A stretch of 64,000 nt of DNA from Melanocharis versteri (Eukaryota > Chordata > Aves > Passeriformes > Melanocharitidae). The DNA lies in assembly GCA_013397845.1 (NCBI GenBank), contig VZTG01001072.1, positions 124,001-188,000 of the forward strand, given 5' to 3'. The notes beneath the pieces were generated by a model. It was not told where the DNA came from. It saw only the letters and a program-made list of their open reading frames with translations, and ran no database searches. Shown here piece after piece: positions 12,500 to 26,009 of the stretch; position 1 is the stretch's first letter; every line of letters starts with the position of its first letter. Made by a program: the position numbers and the translations under genes.

Positions 12500-14120
12500 C
12501 CACAGTGGAGGAAAAAAGCAAATGCTTTCTGCTAATCAAAAAAGATTTGAGAAAGCACAGCAGGAAGGCAGAATACGTAGACACCATTGAAAGGAATGCA
12601 GTTACAGACAAGAGGACTTCCTTTGAGCAGCTGAAGTTGTGCCCAAATAGGGTGAATGGGAAGATCTGTTTGCTGTAATTATATGCAAAGGTGTAGCAAG
12701 GCAGGCCAAAAACTTCCTCCTAAATCCCCCTTCCAAATTCAAATAATTCAGGGAGTTATTTATTAAAATCAATTAATAAATCCTAAAACCGCATCAGGAC
12801 CAGAAAGCCTGTCAGGGGTTTGTTACAGTAGCTCGATGATTGGAGTGTGAAACATTCAGGGAAGAAAGACACAGACAGAAGAAAAAAAAAGTATTCATAC
12901 TTTTTGGATCTGTCCACTGAAGAAGAGTCTGAATAGCCCTTCTTGCAGAGAATGTATCAGTGAACACGTCTCAATTTTAACTAAAGGTGTCTTGGAACAA
13001 GCAGACAATATTAACACTAATGAGTCCCCATTACTTAATGGTTTTTATCCAAAGAGCACCCAAGAAGCTCCAGGCAGAAAGTGCTGCATTTCTCACTGTA
13101 ATGTATAGTGTTGCACTTAGAGCTGTCTTACTACCAAAGGAATGGAAGAGAGTTAGTGTGAAAAATTAAGCCACCAATTCAGAAACCTGGCATGTGTACT
13201 GGGCAAATTACTAGTAATGCTTTTAAAGAACCATAGAGAATTAGTGGACAGATGCATAAACCAGACAGTAATTTGTCAGTGAGGAAGAACTTTTACAGTG
13301 GTAAATTGTGTCACAAAAAACATATTGGGTTCCTCTGAATGAAAAGTTATGAGAATAAAGGAGGTCTGGATTCAGCATATCTGATGATGTCTAAAGAATA
13401 TTGAAGAATCTAAATGTAAACCTTTCAAACAATTGAACAGCTGGTGCATGGAAGGGAAGGTCCTTGTGTCAATAATCAGGAAGAAGGGTAGAAGAAGATA
13501 ATATTTTTTTAGGGCAAAAATGGGTTGCTACTGGTGTGTTCCATAAGTTTTTGCTGGGACTTAACTGTTCCACATAATGAAACAATCTAGAAAATAAGGT
13601 AAAAAGTGAGGAGATAAAGTTTGAAGATGATATGCAGAATACTTTGCTATTCTGCAAAATAGCAAAGATGAGGATTGACTTTGAAGAACTGCAGATGCAC
13701 CATGTGAGTATGAATAACAAAGCAATTGAATGACACATGAAATTTAGTAGAGATAGATGCAAAATGATGCACATCAGAAACCTCCATGTTTGGCAGTTTT
13801 ACCTTTATCCTTAAGATGGGGGGCTCTGAGCTCACGGCTGCCTCTCAAGCACAAAAGCTCATTGTATGAAGACCTCAGAGTTCAGGAGCAGACAAAAACC
13901 CCAGGTTACTGCACCACTGGGTAAATCCAGAGTTTTTAACATTCTGTGCAACATGGAGGGCCCCTGCTCGGTGGTTATGAACTCCAATAAGGTTTACAGC
14001 TAAAAATGACCAAGGTGAGCAACCTGGCTTCCATACATGGAATGAATGTGTAGGCTTGGACCCTCCAGCCTGCCAGAAATGACCTGGAGTTGTTTCAAAG
14101 GTCTGCAACCTGGAAGAGGT
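12500..14120 (+). mobile_element. ancient CR1/L3-like LINE remnant
   Basis: Several blocks in the right order resemble the pol region of old amniote CR1/L3 LINEs. These are a 'cttggaacaa..acta..gagtcccc' block (12991-13030), an 'actgtaatgtatagtgttgcactta' block (13096-13120), a block like the RT entry 'ggaatggaagag' (13139-13150), a 'gaagatgatatgcagaatact' block (13622-13642) matching the 'FADDT' region, and 'aaatttagtagagatagatgc' then aaaatgatgcacat (13740-13773), which corresponds to the 'N.DKCKVLH' segment. Reading frames are destroyed by many stops and indels. Divergence is far greater than in the other CR1 copies, so the insertion is old. The edges are approximate. Confidence 0.6.
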
Positions 14121-17100
14121 GATTACAAATTGACTGTACTCACATAAAGTTTGGAAACAAAAGAAAATCTTTCACCTATGTTAATGCCAGAAAGATGCAT
14201 GCTTTCTTTCAAAGGCACCATGATTTTCTGTACCAGCTCAAGGGGTCCAAAAATAATTCAGAATAAACAAACAAAATTGCCCATGCTAAAAATAATTGCA
14301 AGGTGGGAGAATATCGAGGGGAAGTAGTACATTACTTTGCCTTGTTCCTGTACTTCTCTGTCACGCACATGGAAGACTGGGTGCTGCTCTAGGCACATCC
14401 TCATTCTGAACCAGCCAATGTTTTCTTCATTTGTAGGAAGGAATAATTTTTTCCTGTCCTTTTTCTGTGGAAGAAGCAATGGGTGTCAAAGAAAGGTGAC
14501 AGCCAGCAGGTTCAATAAAGATGAAAGAATGTGATTTTCATGCAGGTAGTTCTAAGGTACATATATCTAATGTATGTGACAAAATTCTGCAGCACTTTTT
14601 TTCCATGATACATACTTATTCAAAGGAATTCTTCTGTGCAAGATGTTGGGTTGCCAAAGGCCGACATTCATTGAAGGAAAACCCATCAAGGGTTATTAAA
14701 TCTCCAGACTTTTCTCCTGCAGCAAATCTTCAAGTAAGGATTGTAGACAGCTGAAAGACTGTTTTAGGAAAACATCACTACATTCTTGTTTTTTATTGAA
14801 CTGCTCCACAGGCATCCTTGATTTTTTCCTGTCACAATCAGGGTGCCAGGCAAAGTGAGCATCTTGACTGATTTTCTGTGGCCTTTCTTGACATCTGACT
14901 TGCTCTTGCAATGATGTGAAGAATGTGTGTGCACATCCATAGGTTTGATCTTCCAAAACCTGGTCTTCAAGATAAAGCTATCTTTTTCTTTCTTTTTTGC
15001 AGTCAGCTGGCAACAGTATGTTGGATATATCATCTCTTTTATTTTCATCTCTGACACCAGAAGGAGCTTTTTCCCAGTCACACACAAATGGCTGAGATAC
15101 AAGGCTAATTCTTACTGTATAGCTTATCATTCTGCACGGTTTAAATTAGGCTACTAATGTGCATTATCAAAGGCAGTTACTGCTTTCTAGCTGCAGTGTC
15201 TCCTGTTGCTGCTGGTGAACACAAGCATGGGTTGATGGTCACCCAGGAGTGAGTTAATACATATGGACCAGCTCTTCATCATTAGTTTGATTTCTTTTTC
15301 TCCTTCCATTGAATAGTCGCATGAAGGGAAGCAATACATTTATGTTTCTATGGCTATGGCCTGCAGACATTGTATATTGTATTTTAAGAAAGAGCCAAAC
15401 ATAATTTGGATGGTGTCTTTATAAATGTGAATCCTAGCTGTGGCTAAGATTTCTTGTGCTGAAGCAAAGGAAGCTTTCATTTTAAAATATTTAAAATTGT
15501 GTTAGGTTTACTAAAGTTTGCCATTTCGAATAGAAAAGAGCATCTATCGTCCATTTGCAAACTCTTGACATAGCAAAATTGTGCTTTCATCTTTTGGATA
15601 ATTCCAGCACTTTAGTGTTACAATTCCTGTTCTAATATGTGTCAGCAATACAAGTGATGGATCTATGCACTAGAGAGATGAAAAATGAACAGAAAACATC
15701 CCTAAAGTGGGAGCATGCAGTTTCCTCAGCCAATTTGCTTACACCAGCAGATGTTTTCAGTATTGCCTGTCAAAGGGAAGCAGAATTTTCCAGTGCTATA
15801 TCTGGTGGATATTGTATATAATGCTGCTTTGCAGAGATGCAATCAGAGGATATTAGACCTCGGAATTTGGCTTGACAAAAGGCAATGTTGCGGATATGTA
15901 GAAACTACTCTATTACCTACAGAGCCTATAGTGACCATGCTTAATTATTAAAAAAGAAAGTAAGACATGATACTGCTGGCAAATTAGAAGATTTGGTTTA
16001 TTTGCAAAAATTGTCTTTGATTAGTGGTGAAATGAAAGGTTTAAATTATAATGTAATGATGCTAATACAATATAAGTGCTGATACAAATTTGCTAGAAGT
16101 AATTTAGCTAGCTCATAGGAATTATACTTACTATTCTGCTGAATGCACTTAGGAGATGCTTAGGAAATTAAAGTGTAGAATGGAGCAAATGAAGTGCAAA
16201 AGACATATTAAAGGTCTTGTTCTTTGGAGCTTTCCTCAGTGATGTTTTTTAGAGTCTGCATCATGTAGTTCTATCGAGTCATTATCAGATACAAAAGGTA
16301 AGTTGCTGCCTTGATCTTAAAGCATATTAACTTCATTTTGTTTCGTCTTTACGTAAGCCTTTGACTTTCGGTAATAACTTGAGTGTCACAAAATAACCTA
16401 GTAAAGTTTGAGCATATCGAGCAGATGTGATGGGCCTCAGTCTCACTCTTGCCCTGTGCCCTTGTGCATGGGTACTAGTGATTGTAGCAAGAAAGAAAAA
16501 TTACATTGCTCAGCACTGAGAAATGCAAAACATCAGTTTGTCAGTCAGAGACATAATTTACACTGAAAAGAGCTTTCCTGAGCCCAGCACAGTGCCACAT
16601 ACAACCTGCGAGTGGGCCAGAGGTCCCAGCAGATTTGGGAGGGGACCTCTCGGTTTACTGGCTATCTCCCCTTTCTGCTTGGCAAGTGATGTTCTGATCC
16701 TAGGGAAATCGGTTGAGCTCATGAGAGATTCCTGAGGCAGCAGGGGTTGTCTGATGCGTACGAGGGTCTCACTGGGACAAAGCATGAAATCTGTGTGACA
16801 AAAGCTGTGGGATTTCATCTGAACTGGAAATCTACTGACAGCCTGCTGTGTGTTTTGCCTCTTGTCTCTCAGCCAGGCAAGATGTTGTTAAAACCAGTCT
16901 AGCATGTGGAAAGCAAGAGCGGGGACAAATGTGCTCGGCAAACACAGCCTTCACCTGGGAATCCAGGATCAGCCTTGGTGCCAGCAGAGTACAGCATGAC
17001 ACCATGGAAAAGGCATGGTTACTGAAGAAGTCACCAGCAGAGCAGACTACACAGACCTTTCCCATGGAACCATTTCATCTGCCTGGGGATATGGCTTTTA

Positions 17101-18792
17101 TGGTATTGCAACACAGATTTGAAACCTGAGGGAGCGGAGTGGGCAGATGTTTTGGCCAATGTCCCCACTTCAGAGTGGCTTCTGCTTTGCAGCCATGAAA
17201 TTGTGTTAGCTGGGCTTACAAGAAGCCTCAGTAGAGAGAAGGAGACTGTGTATTAACTGTACTAGCACTGAGTCCTCTTGTGGCTCCTCCTTGTCCTAGA
17301 ATTAGCTGTATCAAAGCTTCGTATACCCGGTTCTGTGAAGAAGAGCTGAGTGTGGCACAGACAGTGAATCCTGCTGCAGCTAACTAGGGCTAGAAAGAGT
17401 ACATTTTCGTTGTGTCATTCTCTTTAATGAGAAATGAAATACGAGCTAATGGAGGAGATCCTGGGCAAGAGAAAGCTTTATTACATATAAAAACTTCTCT
17501 ACTTTCCACCCAGTCTATTATGTGAAAAATGAGTCATATTTTTGAATGCGGCTGATAAGAAAAGTTGTGGCTGAGGGACTGTGAGTACAAAAGGAAGCAG
17601 ATGGACGGGTGTTGGAACATGCTGAACAAACAGCTTACTTCATTTTGTTTATTCTCTTCTAAATGATCAGTCCCTGGGTGTTGAGAAAGTTGCGTAAAAC
17701 TAAAACCATTGTGCTAATTCTTCTCTGGTGGCATGCTCTGTATTTCCAGAGAATTACAGCTTTGGCCTTGTAGCAACAGCAACAAAGTGGAAAAAACATC
17801 TCTGCCAAACAAAACTGAATTAAATTGTGTATTTCTCTTTAGTTTCTTCTTCCAGCGAAAGACCCGTCAGCCTCTGCCCAGCTTCTCCACATTGCACTGA
17901 GGACTCTACAAGCAAAACATGAAGTAGTTTAGTCATCACTGTAAAACCCTGTGCAAGATTGACTGACTATCACCTGGTTGTGCAGCCAGCCCATGTCAGG
18001 CTGCTCAGAGCTGCCCAGGCTGGTCCCAAACACTGCCTGAGCTGGTAAAAGAGGTCACCTGATGACAACTGACCCCAAAGAGTGGTGCTGATATTGGAAA
18101 TGATGTAACATTCTTAACTAATTTTAAATTAGTTGTTACAATTATTCATAAGCAGTGTCCACTGGTAGCCAGCACAAGTTAAGTTTCTTTTTCACAGACT
18201 CTTATTGTTACTTTGATCATTAAATCACCAAAACCTGAAGTTTGATAAACTTATCCTGGTAAGCTTCAATAGACAAATCTTGAGAAAGTTGAAGATTGGA
18301 TATCTGGGATCTTAAATTCATGGCACTTCAAGGACCTGTTGGAGTAACCAGAAGATACGGAGGCGATTACAGCCTGGAGAGCTGGAGATTCCCTGTCTGA
18401 CAAAAAGATGGTAAGAGGGATAAAAAAAATGTGGACTCATTACCATGAGGAGTGAGAGATCAATAATCAATAGAAGATGGAATACTAATTAATAAAGAAA
18501 ATTATATAACTTAGAAACAATGAGCATTAATGTCTTTGCTTAAAGTACAAAAAATATGTAAATAAGTGAAAAGTCTGGAAAGCGGTGTCCGTGGCTGGAA
18601 TGATTCACTACACATCTTGGCCTGAATAAAGTAATGCCTAACACAGTAACACTTATGAGATGGTGCTGGAGGGTTTAATCTATCCAGGCAATTTCAGTGA
18701 CACTGAAGTGCCCCTGAGCTTGGTGCCTGAGCACGTGTAGGAGGAGAGCACACCCTGGGCTTCTCTTGTCTTCTGCAAAGAAACCCGGAATT
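14121..18792. other. non-coding, nothing recognised except a hairpin
   Basis: No gene or repeat family recognised. The only structured element I found is the imperfect inverted repeat at 18104-18140. Short open frames (for example 14764-15102 minus and 16848-17129 plus) show no protein motifs. Confidence 0.55.
18104..18140. repeat. imperfect inverted repeat (hairpin)
   Basis: Arms aactaattt (18116-18124) and aaattagtt (18126-18134) are perfect inverted complements around a single t. Beyond a six-base insertion on the left, tgtaac (18104-18109) pairs with gttaca (18135-18140). The predicted stem is about 15 bp with one bulge. It is AT-rich and may have no function. Confidence 0.85.
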
Positions 18793-19465
18793 CACTGAAA
18801 CACGGAATGGGCCAGGTTAGAAGGGACCACAGAGGGTCATCTGGTCCAACCTGCCTGCTCAAGCAGGGTTGTCCCAAAGCACATGGCACAGGATTGCATC
18901 CAGAGGGTTCTTGATTATCTCAAATAAAGAAGACTCCACAACCTCGCTGGACAATTTGTTACAGTTTGTGGTCACTTGCAAAGTAAAGAAGTTCTTCCTC
19001 ATGTTTGGGTGGAACTTCTTGGGCATCAATATCTGCCCATTGCTTCTTGTCCTATTGCCTGGCACCACCAAGCAGAGCCTGGTTCCATCCTCTTGACACC
19101 TCCTTTCAGACACTTAGAGACATTGACAAGGTCCCCTCTCAGTCGTCTCTTCTGGAAGCTGAACATGCCCAGCTCCCTCAGTCTTTCCTCACAGGAGAGA
19201 TGCTCCAGTCCCTTGATCATCTTTGCAGCTCTCCACTGGACCTGCTCCAGGAGCTCCCTGTCTCTGTTGTGCTGAGGAGCCCAGAACTGGACACAGCACT
19301 CCAGATGTGGCCTCAACAAGGCTGAGCAGAGGGGCAGGATCACCTCCCTCCACCTGCTGCCAGTGCTCTTCCTAATGCATCCTAGGATTCCGTAGGCCTT
19401 CTTGGCCTCCAGCACATTGCTGGCTCATGGGCAGCTTGTTGTCTACCGTGATTTAAATGTCTAAG
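18793..19465 (-). mobile_element. CR1 LINE, 3' end and partial RT, minus strand
   Basis: Read on the minus strand, this ends in the CR1 3' box (reverse of ggttagaagggaccac and ctggtccaacc near 18815-18850). It extends upstream through the C-terminal part of the pol ORF to about 19465. Sense-strand landmarks are conserved CR1 phrases such as RPHLECCVQFWAP, KMIKGLEHLS and NMRKNFFT. It is 5'-truncated, as most CR1 copies are, and has at least one frameshift. The octamer tail is largely lost; the remnant is near cacggaatgg. Confidence 0.93.
18859..19415 (-). pseudogene. CR1 pol (ORF2) C-terminal fragment, frameshifted
   Basis: Two minus-strand frames together cover the C-terminus of CR1 ORF2. 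The frame at 19415-19026 (129 codons) carries KKAYGILGCIRKS, RPHLECCVQFWAP and RLRELGMFSFQKRRLRGDL. The frame at 19113-18859 carries NRTRSNGQILMPKKFHPNM, NFFTLQVTT and ILCHVLWDNPA, and ends at a stop. They are in different phases, so one frameshift lies between about 19026 and 19113. The RT catalytic core (the FADD-type motif) lies upstream of the preserved part. The fragment is non-functional: it is the dead end of a retroposon and not a host gene. Confidence 0.88.
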
Positions 19466-22400
19466 GTAGAGGGAAATGATTGCATTAATCAGCTCAGCAT
19501 GGCAACTTCCCAGAGTGCAGCAGGTTGGGATGTGTGGGTGATGGTTTTCCCTTAACGTTGAACTATCCCCACCCTGTAATGGTGGAGGACCCTGCCACCT
19601 CAGAACTTACCCTTCCCTCTCCCACTCGTGTCACCACCACACCCAGCCCTGCTTAGACTGTTTTGTTTTCAGTGTGTGACTGTCAAGAGGATTTCATGCA
19701 ATCGTGTCATGAAAACATGTAGCCTGTGACAAAGATGAGCTTAAATTAATTCTCATTTTATCTGGGGGGGCACTAGTTGCAAACTAATGACAAAAGAAAT
19801 ATGTAGTCCAAGCGATTTTCAAGGCTAGAAATTTCATTTTGAAATAGACTTTTTTTTCAATGTATTTATGGCCCATCACAGAAACATGGATATTTTCCTG
19901 AAATTCCAGGCAAAAAAAAAAAAGGGGACAAAAGGTCATGTTATGATCTCTTTCAAAATCACGTCTACAGATAGCTTTATATGGCATTATAAAATACAGT
20001 TTAAAAAACATCAAACAGCACACAATAAACCATTTCCCAAAGTCATAGAATAGAAAATGTGTCTACTGAGATTTAACCCCATCTGAGTTTTGTCTGAAGA
20101 AACACCGTTGAAATCCAGACCAAGGACAAAAACTTAAACTTACTTTTTGTGTCAGCAGCAGCTAGTGCCTGGAGGAAGACCTTCCCACATGCTCCAGAGA
20201 GAGGGACCTCTTGCAGGTGGAACCCATCAGCCTCAGATTAAAAGATTGGGGGACTTATGTCCCACGTTTTGCAGAGAGGCACATTGTGGATGTAAGAAGC
20301 ACTTTTGCTAACTATCATTAATGAGTACATTGATATGAAAGTGGACTTGGTGGTAGTGGGTTATGTGGAAGGACTTGCAGGTTGTACCTTACAGTGGTGT
20401 TTGGATGTAAGAAGCACTAAAGAGAGAAAAAAGTAAGCTTGTTTTTGCTTTGAATTTCTATATTTGTGCGGAAGGAGAGTTCAGCGGAATTCTCAGGATT
20501 CACAGAACATTTAGTATGTGGTAAACACAGACCAAAACACAGCACTGTGTGCATGCATGCATACCTGTGCCAACATAGACAAATAACAAGCCTTTGGGAG
20601 ACCAGATCTTAAGACAGAGGTAACTAGATTCATTGCCAAATCCTTCAAATTCCGCACTTTCATTATCCCGTCAGTTTGCATTCCTGTAGTGTCTAACACA
20701 CAAACCAGAAATTTTAACACAAGCAGAAAGCAACTTCAGCACCATGGTGATTGGTAGGTAGAGAAATGGCTGCAGGAAGGTTTTGAAAGGTACATTACAT
20801 GGAGAAGACAGAATATACCTGACATGCTGGCAAGCTTGCACATGTTAGATCTGAAATGCTCTTAGCTAGCTGAAGAAAAAAGAAAAAAAAGAGTTCTTTT
20901 TTTTTGCAGTCGCTGTTTCTGAGTCTGTCTTATTTAGGTTTTAATCCAAAAAGACACTATTCTTTCCAGTGACTTCAATGGGTTTTAGATGAAGGCCTTA
21001 GAAGGTGTTTGGTGTTTTGTCCTGCTCCAGTTCAGTCTTTTCAGAATCAAGAGTTGGATCGATTATTCTCTGGGAAGAGCATTAATGCTCCCAGCTGCCA
21101 TCAGCTCCACAGCTTTTGGAGACAATCAATTTTTCCCAAGGCCTACAGCCACCTTTGAAGGAGCTGGCAAAAACATTACCAGTTTTAGTGCTTCATAGTT
21201 AAAAAAGAACAGTTTATTTTACTTAAAGACAGCATTAGATGTCTTTTTCCATTCCAGGTTAATATTAACGCTCCTCCACTCTCAACAGTATTTTAATGAA
21301 GAACTGCAAACAAATAAGAAAGGACCACAGGCAATTAAAAAATACGTCATTACTAATGTTGCAAAAGAAAGAGCTTGGAAACCGTCTGTTTTTTTCCTTT
21401 CTGTATAATTCCTTTTAAAATTGCCCCCACTTCTTCCCCCTTCTTCATGCAGCTCTCACTTTTGTCTTCCCATCCATCCAGCCTTATGGCTGACAGCAGA
21501 TGAGCTACTAACATTGGATGCTGGGTTTTTTTTGGATTTCACAGAAAATGAATGTAGGCTTGTAATTTTGGTCTCTGGAAATAGATATGTGTTAGTAGGC
21601 TAAGCTGCCGTGTTGAAGTCATGCAGTGCTAAAATCTTCAGTGGAGGTAATCCCTTCTGGTTTTTTGACAGATCCACTTTTACCAAAAATCTTTTGGCAT
21701 GAAAAGAAGTGAAACTCTGCCACTAGAAGTTTGTGCCTCCAGACAGCAAAACATTGAGTGAGCAACTGGAAAAATATGCAGGCTCCTTCACCTGGGTTGC
21801 CTGGGAGACCTGGTATCTCACCCAGCTCTCCTGGTGCTGGGGATTTCTGTGTCTCTCATGCACAGTCCTTCGTCTGTGGGAAGCCGAGACGCTGGAGCTG
21901 CTGTGCAAGAGCGTCCATGCTCTGTGAGCTGATGAGCTTGCAGGACTCTGTTGGGCTGTGCTCGTCCGGCAAGACCCACGTGGGTTTCAGGTGCTCTCGG
22001 CACCTCTGCTGAGGTGTGAAGCAGGTGACAGCTGCCCTGGGGAACTGCAGTGCTGGAGGGATGCACCAGAAAAGGGGGCAGGGATGGAGCATTCTGAGAC
22101 AGCACCTCACCTGGCTTTAGGGTGGCTGGAGGGGGAGGCCTGGCCTATGGAGCATGTGATGGCATGACGTGTTTTTGGGATGTCCAAGGTGTCCTACACA
22201 GCACCCCTAGCAGATAGTGCTCAGCCCACAAGGACACTTGAACTAGCCTGTAGGAAACTTTGAAAAGATGAAGGAGAGTCTAAATTTCAGGTTCTACTTA
22301 GCCTGGAATACTTATTTCAGACCCAAAATCTGGCTTCTTCACACATTTGGAGCCCGCCCCTGTGGGCTGTACCCCAGTGCAGGGCTGGAGGGCATGTGAT

Positions 22401-25400
22401 TTTATGAGGAAGGGGAAAGAATAGGATGAGTAACCCCCTTCTGCATTTCTATCTTGAAACTGGGCTGTTGTGGAGCCAGAAATGCAAAAGGGAATGGAAA
22501 CAGAGGCAGGATGGAGAATAGCTGCAGCCCAGAAGGGTGCTTTGCACTCTGCTGTGTCCTCAAACACCTATGCATTTTAGGGACTCAAAATTCAGAAATA
22601 GTCTAGGCTCTTAACTGTTGAGTATGTGATATGCACACAGCATCTTGTGATGAAAGTCTTTGATTCTTCATGATATTCGGAGATGTCTTCTCCAGAATTA
22701 CTGAAGTTTTTATTAGTAAGAAATGTAATAAACTCCCCTCGGAAGCTGAGTCATACAGCGAATGTTTCTAAAAAATTCCAAGCAGTCACTCCGGATCTAG
22801 CTCATCAGGTGCAGGGTGAGTTGGCAGCCAACCTCATTTATTCAAAGCCAGGCTAAAAGCAAAACATAGAATTACTTTATAAAAGGGAGGAAGCAGTACT
22901 CTCCAGAAAGCAGGGTGTTTAAGAAGGTGAATGTGGGAAATTACCCAGGCAATGAAGATATTCATATCACACGGTGAAGATGTTCTCAAAATATCTCAGG
23001 AAAATAAAATGTGATCAATGTCTTAACTTTTCTGCGTGTTTCAGTCTCTGATTCTGTATCTGAGAACAGCCAGCCTATCAGTCCCAAAGTGATTATCGCC
23101 ACATGCCTTGTGATGGGGATGTCATCAGACTGCTACTGCAGTGACTAAATTAGTCTCTGCCAGTTGCAGATAAGATGCAGTCTGAGTTACTGGGACATTG
23201 CCCAAGAGAAGACTGAGGCCAGAGCTGCCTTTCGGCAGTGGTCTCACTGGCTGAAGTGGCCTCAGTCCCTGGTGCATGTCATGGCTCTTTCCCAAAGGAC
23301 TCGGTGCGCAAAGCTGCTCACAGGATCATTTCCACCCTGCTTAGCCCTTGTGACCTGGGTGAGAAGACATGTCCTGTTTCAGATGTCTACAGCACCTGCC
23401 TCAGCGACTGGGTGGGGTTAGGGAGCACTCATGAGCCACTCTGCAGGCAGACCTTGGCAGGCAGGGAAACAGCTGGGACAGTAACCAAAGCAGCCAGCAC
23501 AACCACAGCTAGCAGAGGATGCTTCTCCTTGGGCTTAGGTGCCACGAGAGTTGGCAAACAGTGGTTTCAGGAGGGTCCTAATTCATTGCCACGCTGCACC
23601 TTGAAAATTCACTTGGTGTGGATCTCTGTTGGGAAACTTTTTAAGTTGACTTTGCTCTGTCAACTCAAATGCAGGCAAGTGTCAAAAACCACTTTTTGTG
23701 CCCACCTCGGAGATCAAAAGAGTTAGACTAGTTCTTAGCTAACCTGGTTTTCCATGTCCTTTTTCAGCTCCATGCTAAAAGAGAGGACCCAGAGAGCTGC
23801 TTGTGGGTCTAGGGATTTGTGAGCTCTGGTGACACAAGTCTTTGCAGCCACTTCACGTTGCCACCATGACCCCACATGGGGAGCACACCCGAAGGACTAT
23901 TTTGGCTGTTCTCAAGCTTACATGTACAAGTGGTAAATGGAGGAGTGATTACAATCTGTATCCAAAGCACTTTGGGGTGTAGATAACTCCAAGTGTGGGT
24001 GGCATGAAGGTTGGGGTTTTTTGGAGACTCTCCATCTGCTGTGCTAAGCAGGCATGCGTGGACTCCTGGCCTGCTGCCGATACGAAATACAGCACAGCAA
24101 CCAGAAAGCCCTTGGATATGTCTGGTCCACCTGCACGTGCTGGCAGCACAGAAGAGAAATAATCAAGCTTTTACACCAATAGTGGGTACAGAAACCTATT
24201 TCACAGCAGCAGTGGGCTCAGAGCACCCATCTGTGCAGTCGGCATTGCTCCACTAAGAAGTGGTGAAACTTAAGAGAGAGTAAGGCGTTCACTGCAGCCA
24301 TTTGCTCATGGTCTAACAGAGCTATATCTGTTCCTATAAAAATTTGAGGAAAATTAGTCCTTCTGCTTGTTAACTCAGCCTTGAGTTACGAGTTGAATGA
24401 GATTATGCATCAAATCCCAGGAGCCTGTTTACAATTTTGTTATTTTTGTGTTTTCTGGGAAGTAAGCAAAAGCAAATATCCTCTCTCTAATTCCAAGAAC
24501 CTCTTTAATGATTCATTCGAAGATTATTTGGGCATCTCCTCTAATATTTTGAGCAACTCTGGCTAACGAAAGCACATATATAGAAGTGCGAGCCCAAACA
24601 CAGAAATTCAGAACACTTCTCAACATGCCATGTAACTGTAGAACCTCTTTCATTGGGTGAAAGCAATGAAAGATTGCCCTGTGATTGCTAGCACCACTCC
24701 TTGAACTGAGAACATTTCTCTTTTAAGTACGTGTAAGAATTTTTAATCAGGATTTACTTCCTTTTATCCTGTTCATGGTTTTTCTTTGGCTTCTGCACTA
24801 GTAGCACTTAGTTTTTGCATCAAGTTTTTGTGGGTTTCCTTTCTATTAAAAATCCTGAAGTCTGTGAGCAACAGCAAGCAAAAGAAGGAAATACTGAACA
24901 CACCAGAAGGCTCATGAACTGAGGTAAGACAAGGTTTGTCTACTTTCTCTGCTGTAGATAAAATGGTTGAAATTATTAAAATACAACCTACTTTTCTTTC
25001 TTATTATTTAAAGTTAGTGTATTATTTGCCAGAAGCAGTGATAGATGACCAAACTTCTCCATGACAAAGCTGGTGTTGAGAAATTTTTTTGGCAGAAAAA
25101 AAGGGTAGATTTATGTAACTAGGATTGTTTGCCAGATGGAAGATAACAATGAAGTTGTGGATCTGATTAAGTGAGCCTTGTTTTTTAACCTGATGAAAAA
25201 CATGTATTTGGCTTATGGTGAACTTTAAAAATAAAAGGTGTTAAATGTCAGACTCTTGATTTTTTTTTTTCATTATTGTGCCTTTAGAAAGGTTAATAAT
25301 ATGCCATGTTTTGATGAATTTAGTGTTAATTCTAAATACTGCATTTTTTTCATTTATTCTTGGTAATGCTGCTGCTGAAACATAAAGTGAATATTAGCAA

Positions 25401-26009
25401 GAAAGCCAGAGGGAACTTTAAAAAAATATGAGAACTTCTGTTTTTCTTGGAAGTGCAGTGGCAAATGCAAGTGATCTCATCTATAGCAGTGATATTATAA
25501 TTGCCTTCCAATTTGGGTAATAAACAACAGACTCAGGTATCTGGGGTCCTCTTCAGGCAAAGGGTTACTGTGATAGATGCAAAGATCATCTTTTTTTCCA
25601 GGCATAGAAGAGGTTTATAGACTTATCACTTTACATAGCAAAGTAGTATATTTTGATGGAACAGCCTGATTTCCCTATTTAACTTTGCATATGGAGAACA
25701 TCTTATTAAAATGAAGTTGTTTTGTCATTCCTCATGTTATAGTGAACACAGTGTTTCAGAGCAGCAGATCTCAGATCAGCATTTAGGAAATGGAGAGTTT
25801 ATTTACACCTTCAGAGACAGTGGAGGTCTCATATTTAGACCTTTATCAGCGGTACCCCTCCACCACACATCTTCAAAAGGACAGTGTCCTTCTGTCCAGG
25901 TATGGCACAGAAATCTATCCCCTTCTCTGCTGAGATGCCAAATGACTTGACTGGCTGCCCTCTGTAAGAACTGGGGTAGCCCAGGGCTGCTGACTGCTTT
26001 ACTTGCCTC
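19466..26009. other. non-coding, nothing recognised
   Basis: Mostly unique sequence without recognisable genes. A 17-bp sequence ggatgtaagaagcact(t/a) occurs twice, near 20289 and 20402. A GC-richer patch at about 21750-22160 has overlapping frames on both strands. None of the frames, including the 162-codon one at 23238-23726, shows family motifs. Confidence 0.55.

Noticed and set aside
23238..23726. 162-codon plus-strand frame overlapping another plus frame
   Set aside because: Two phases are open together and neither resembles a known protein.
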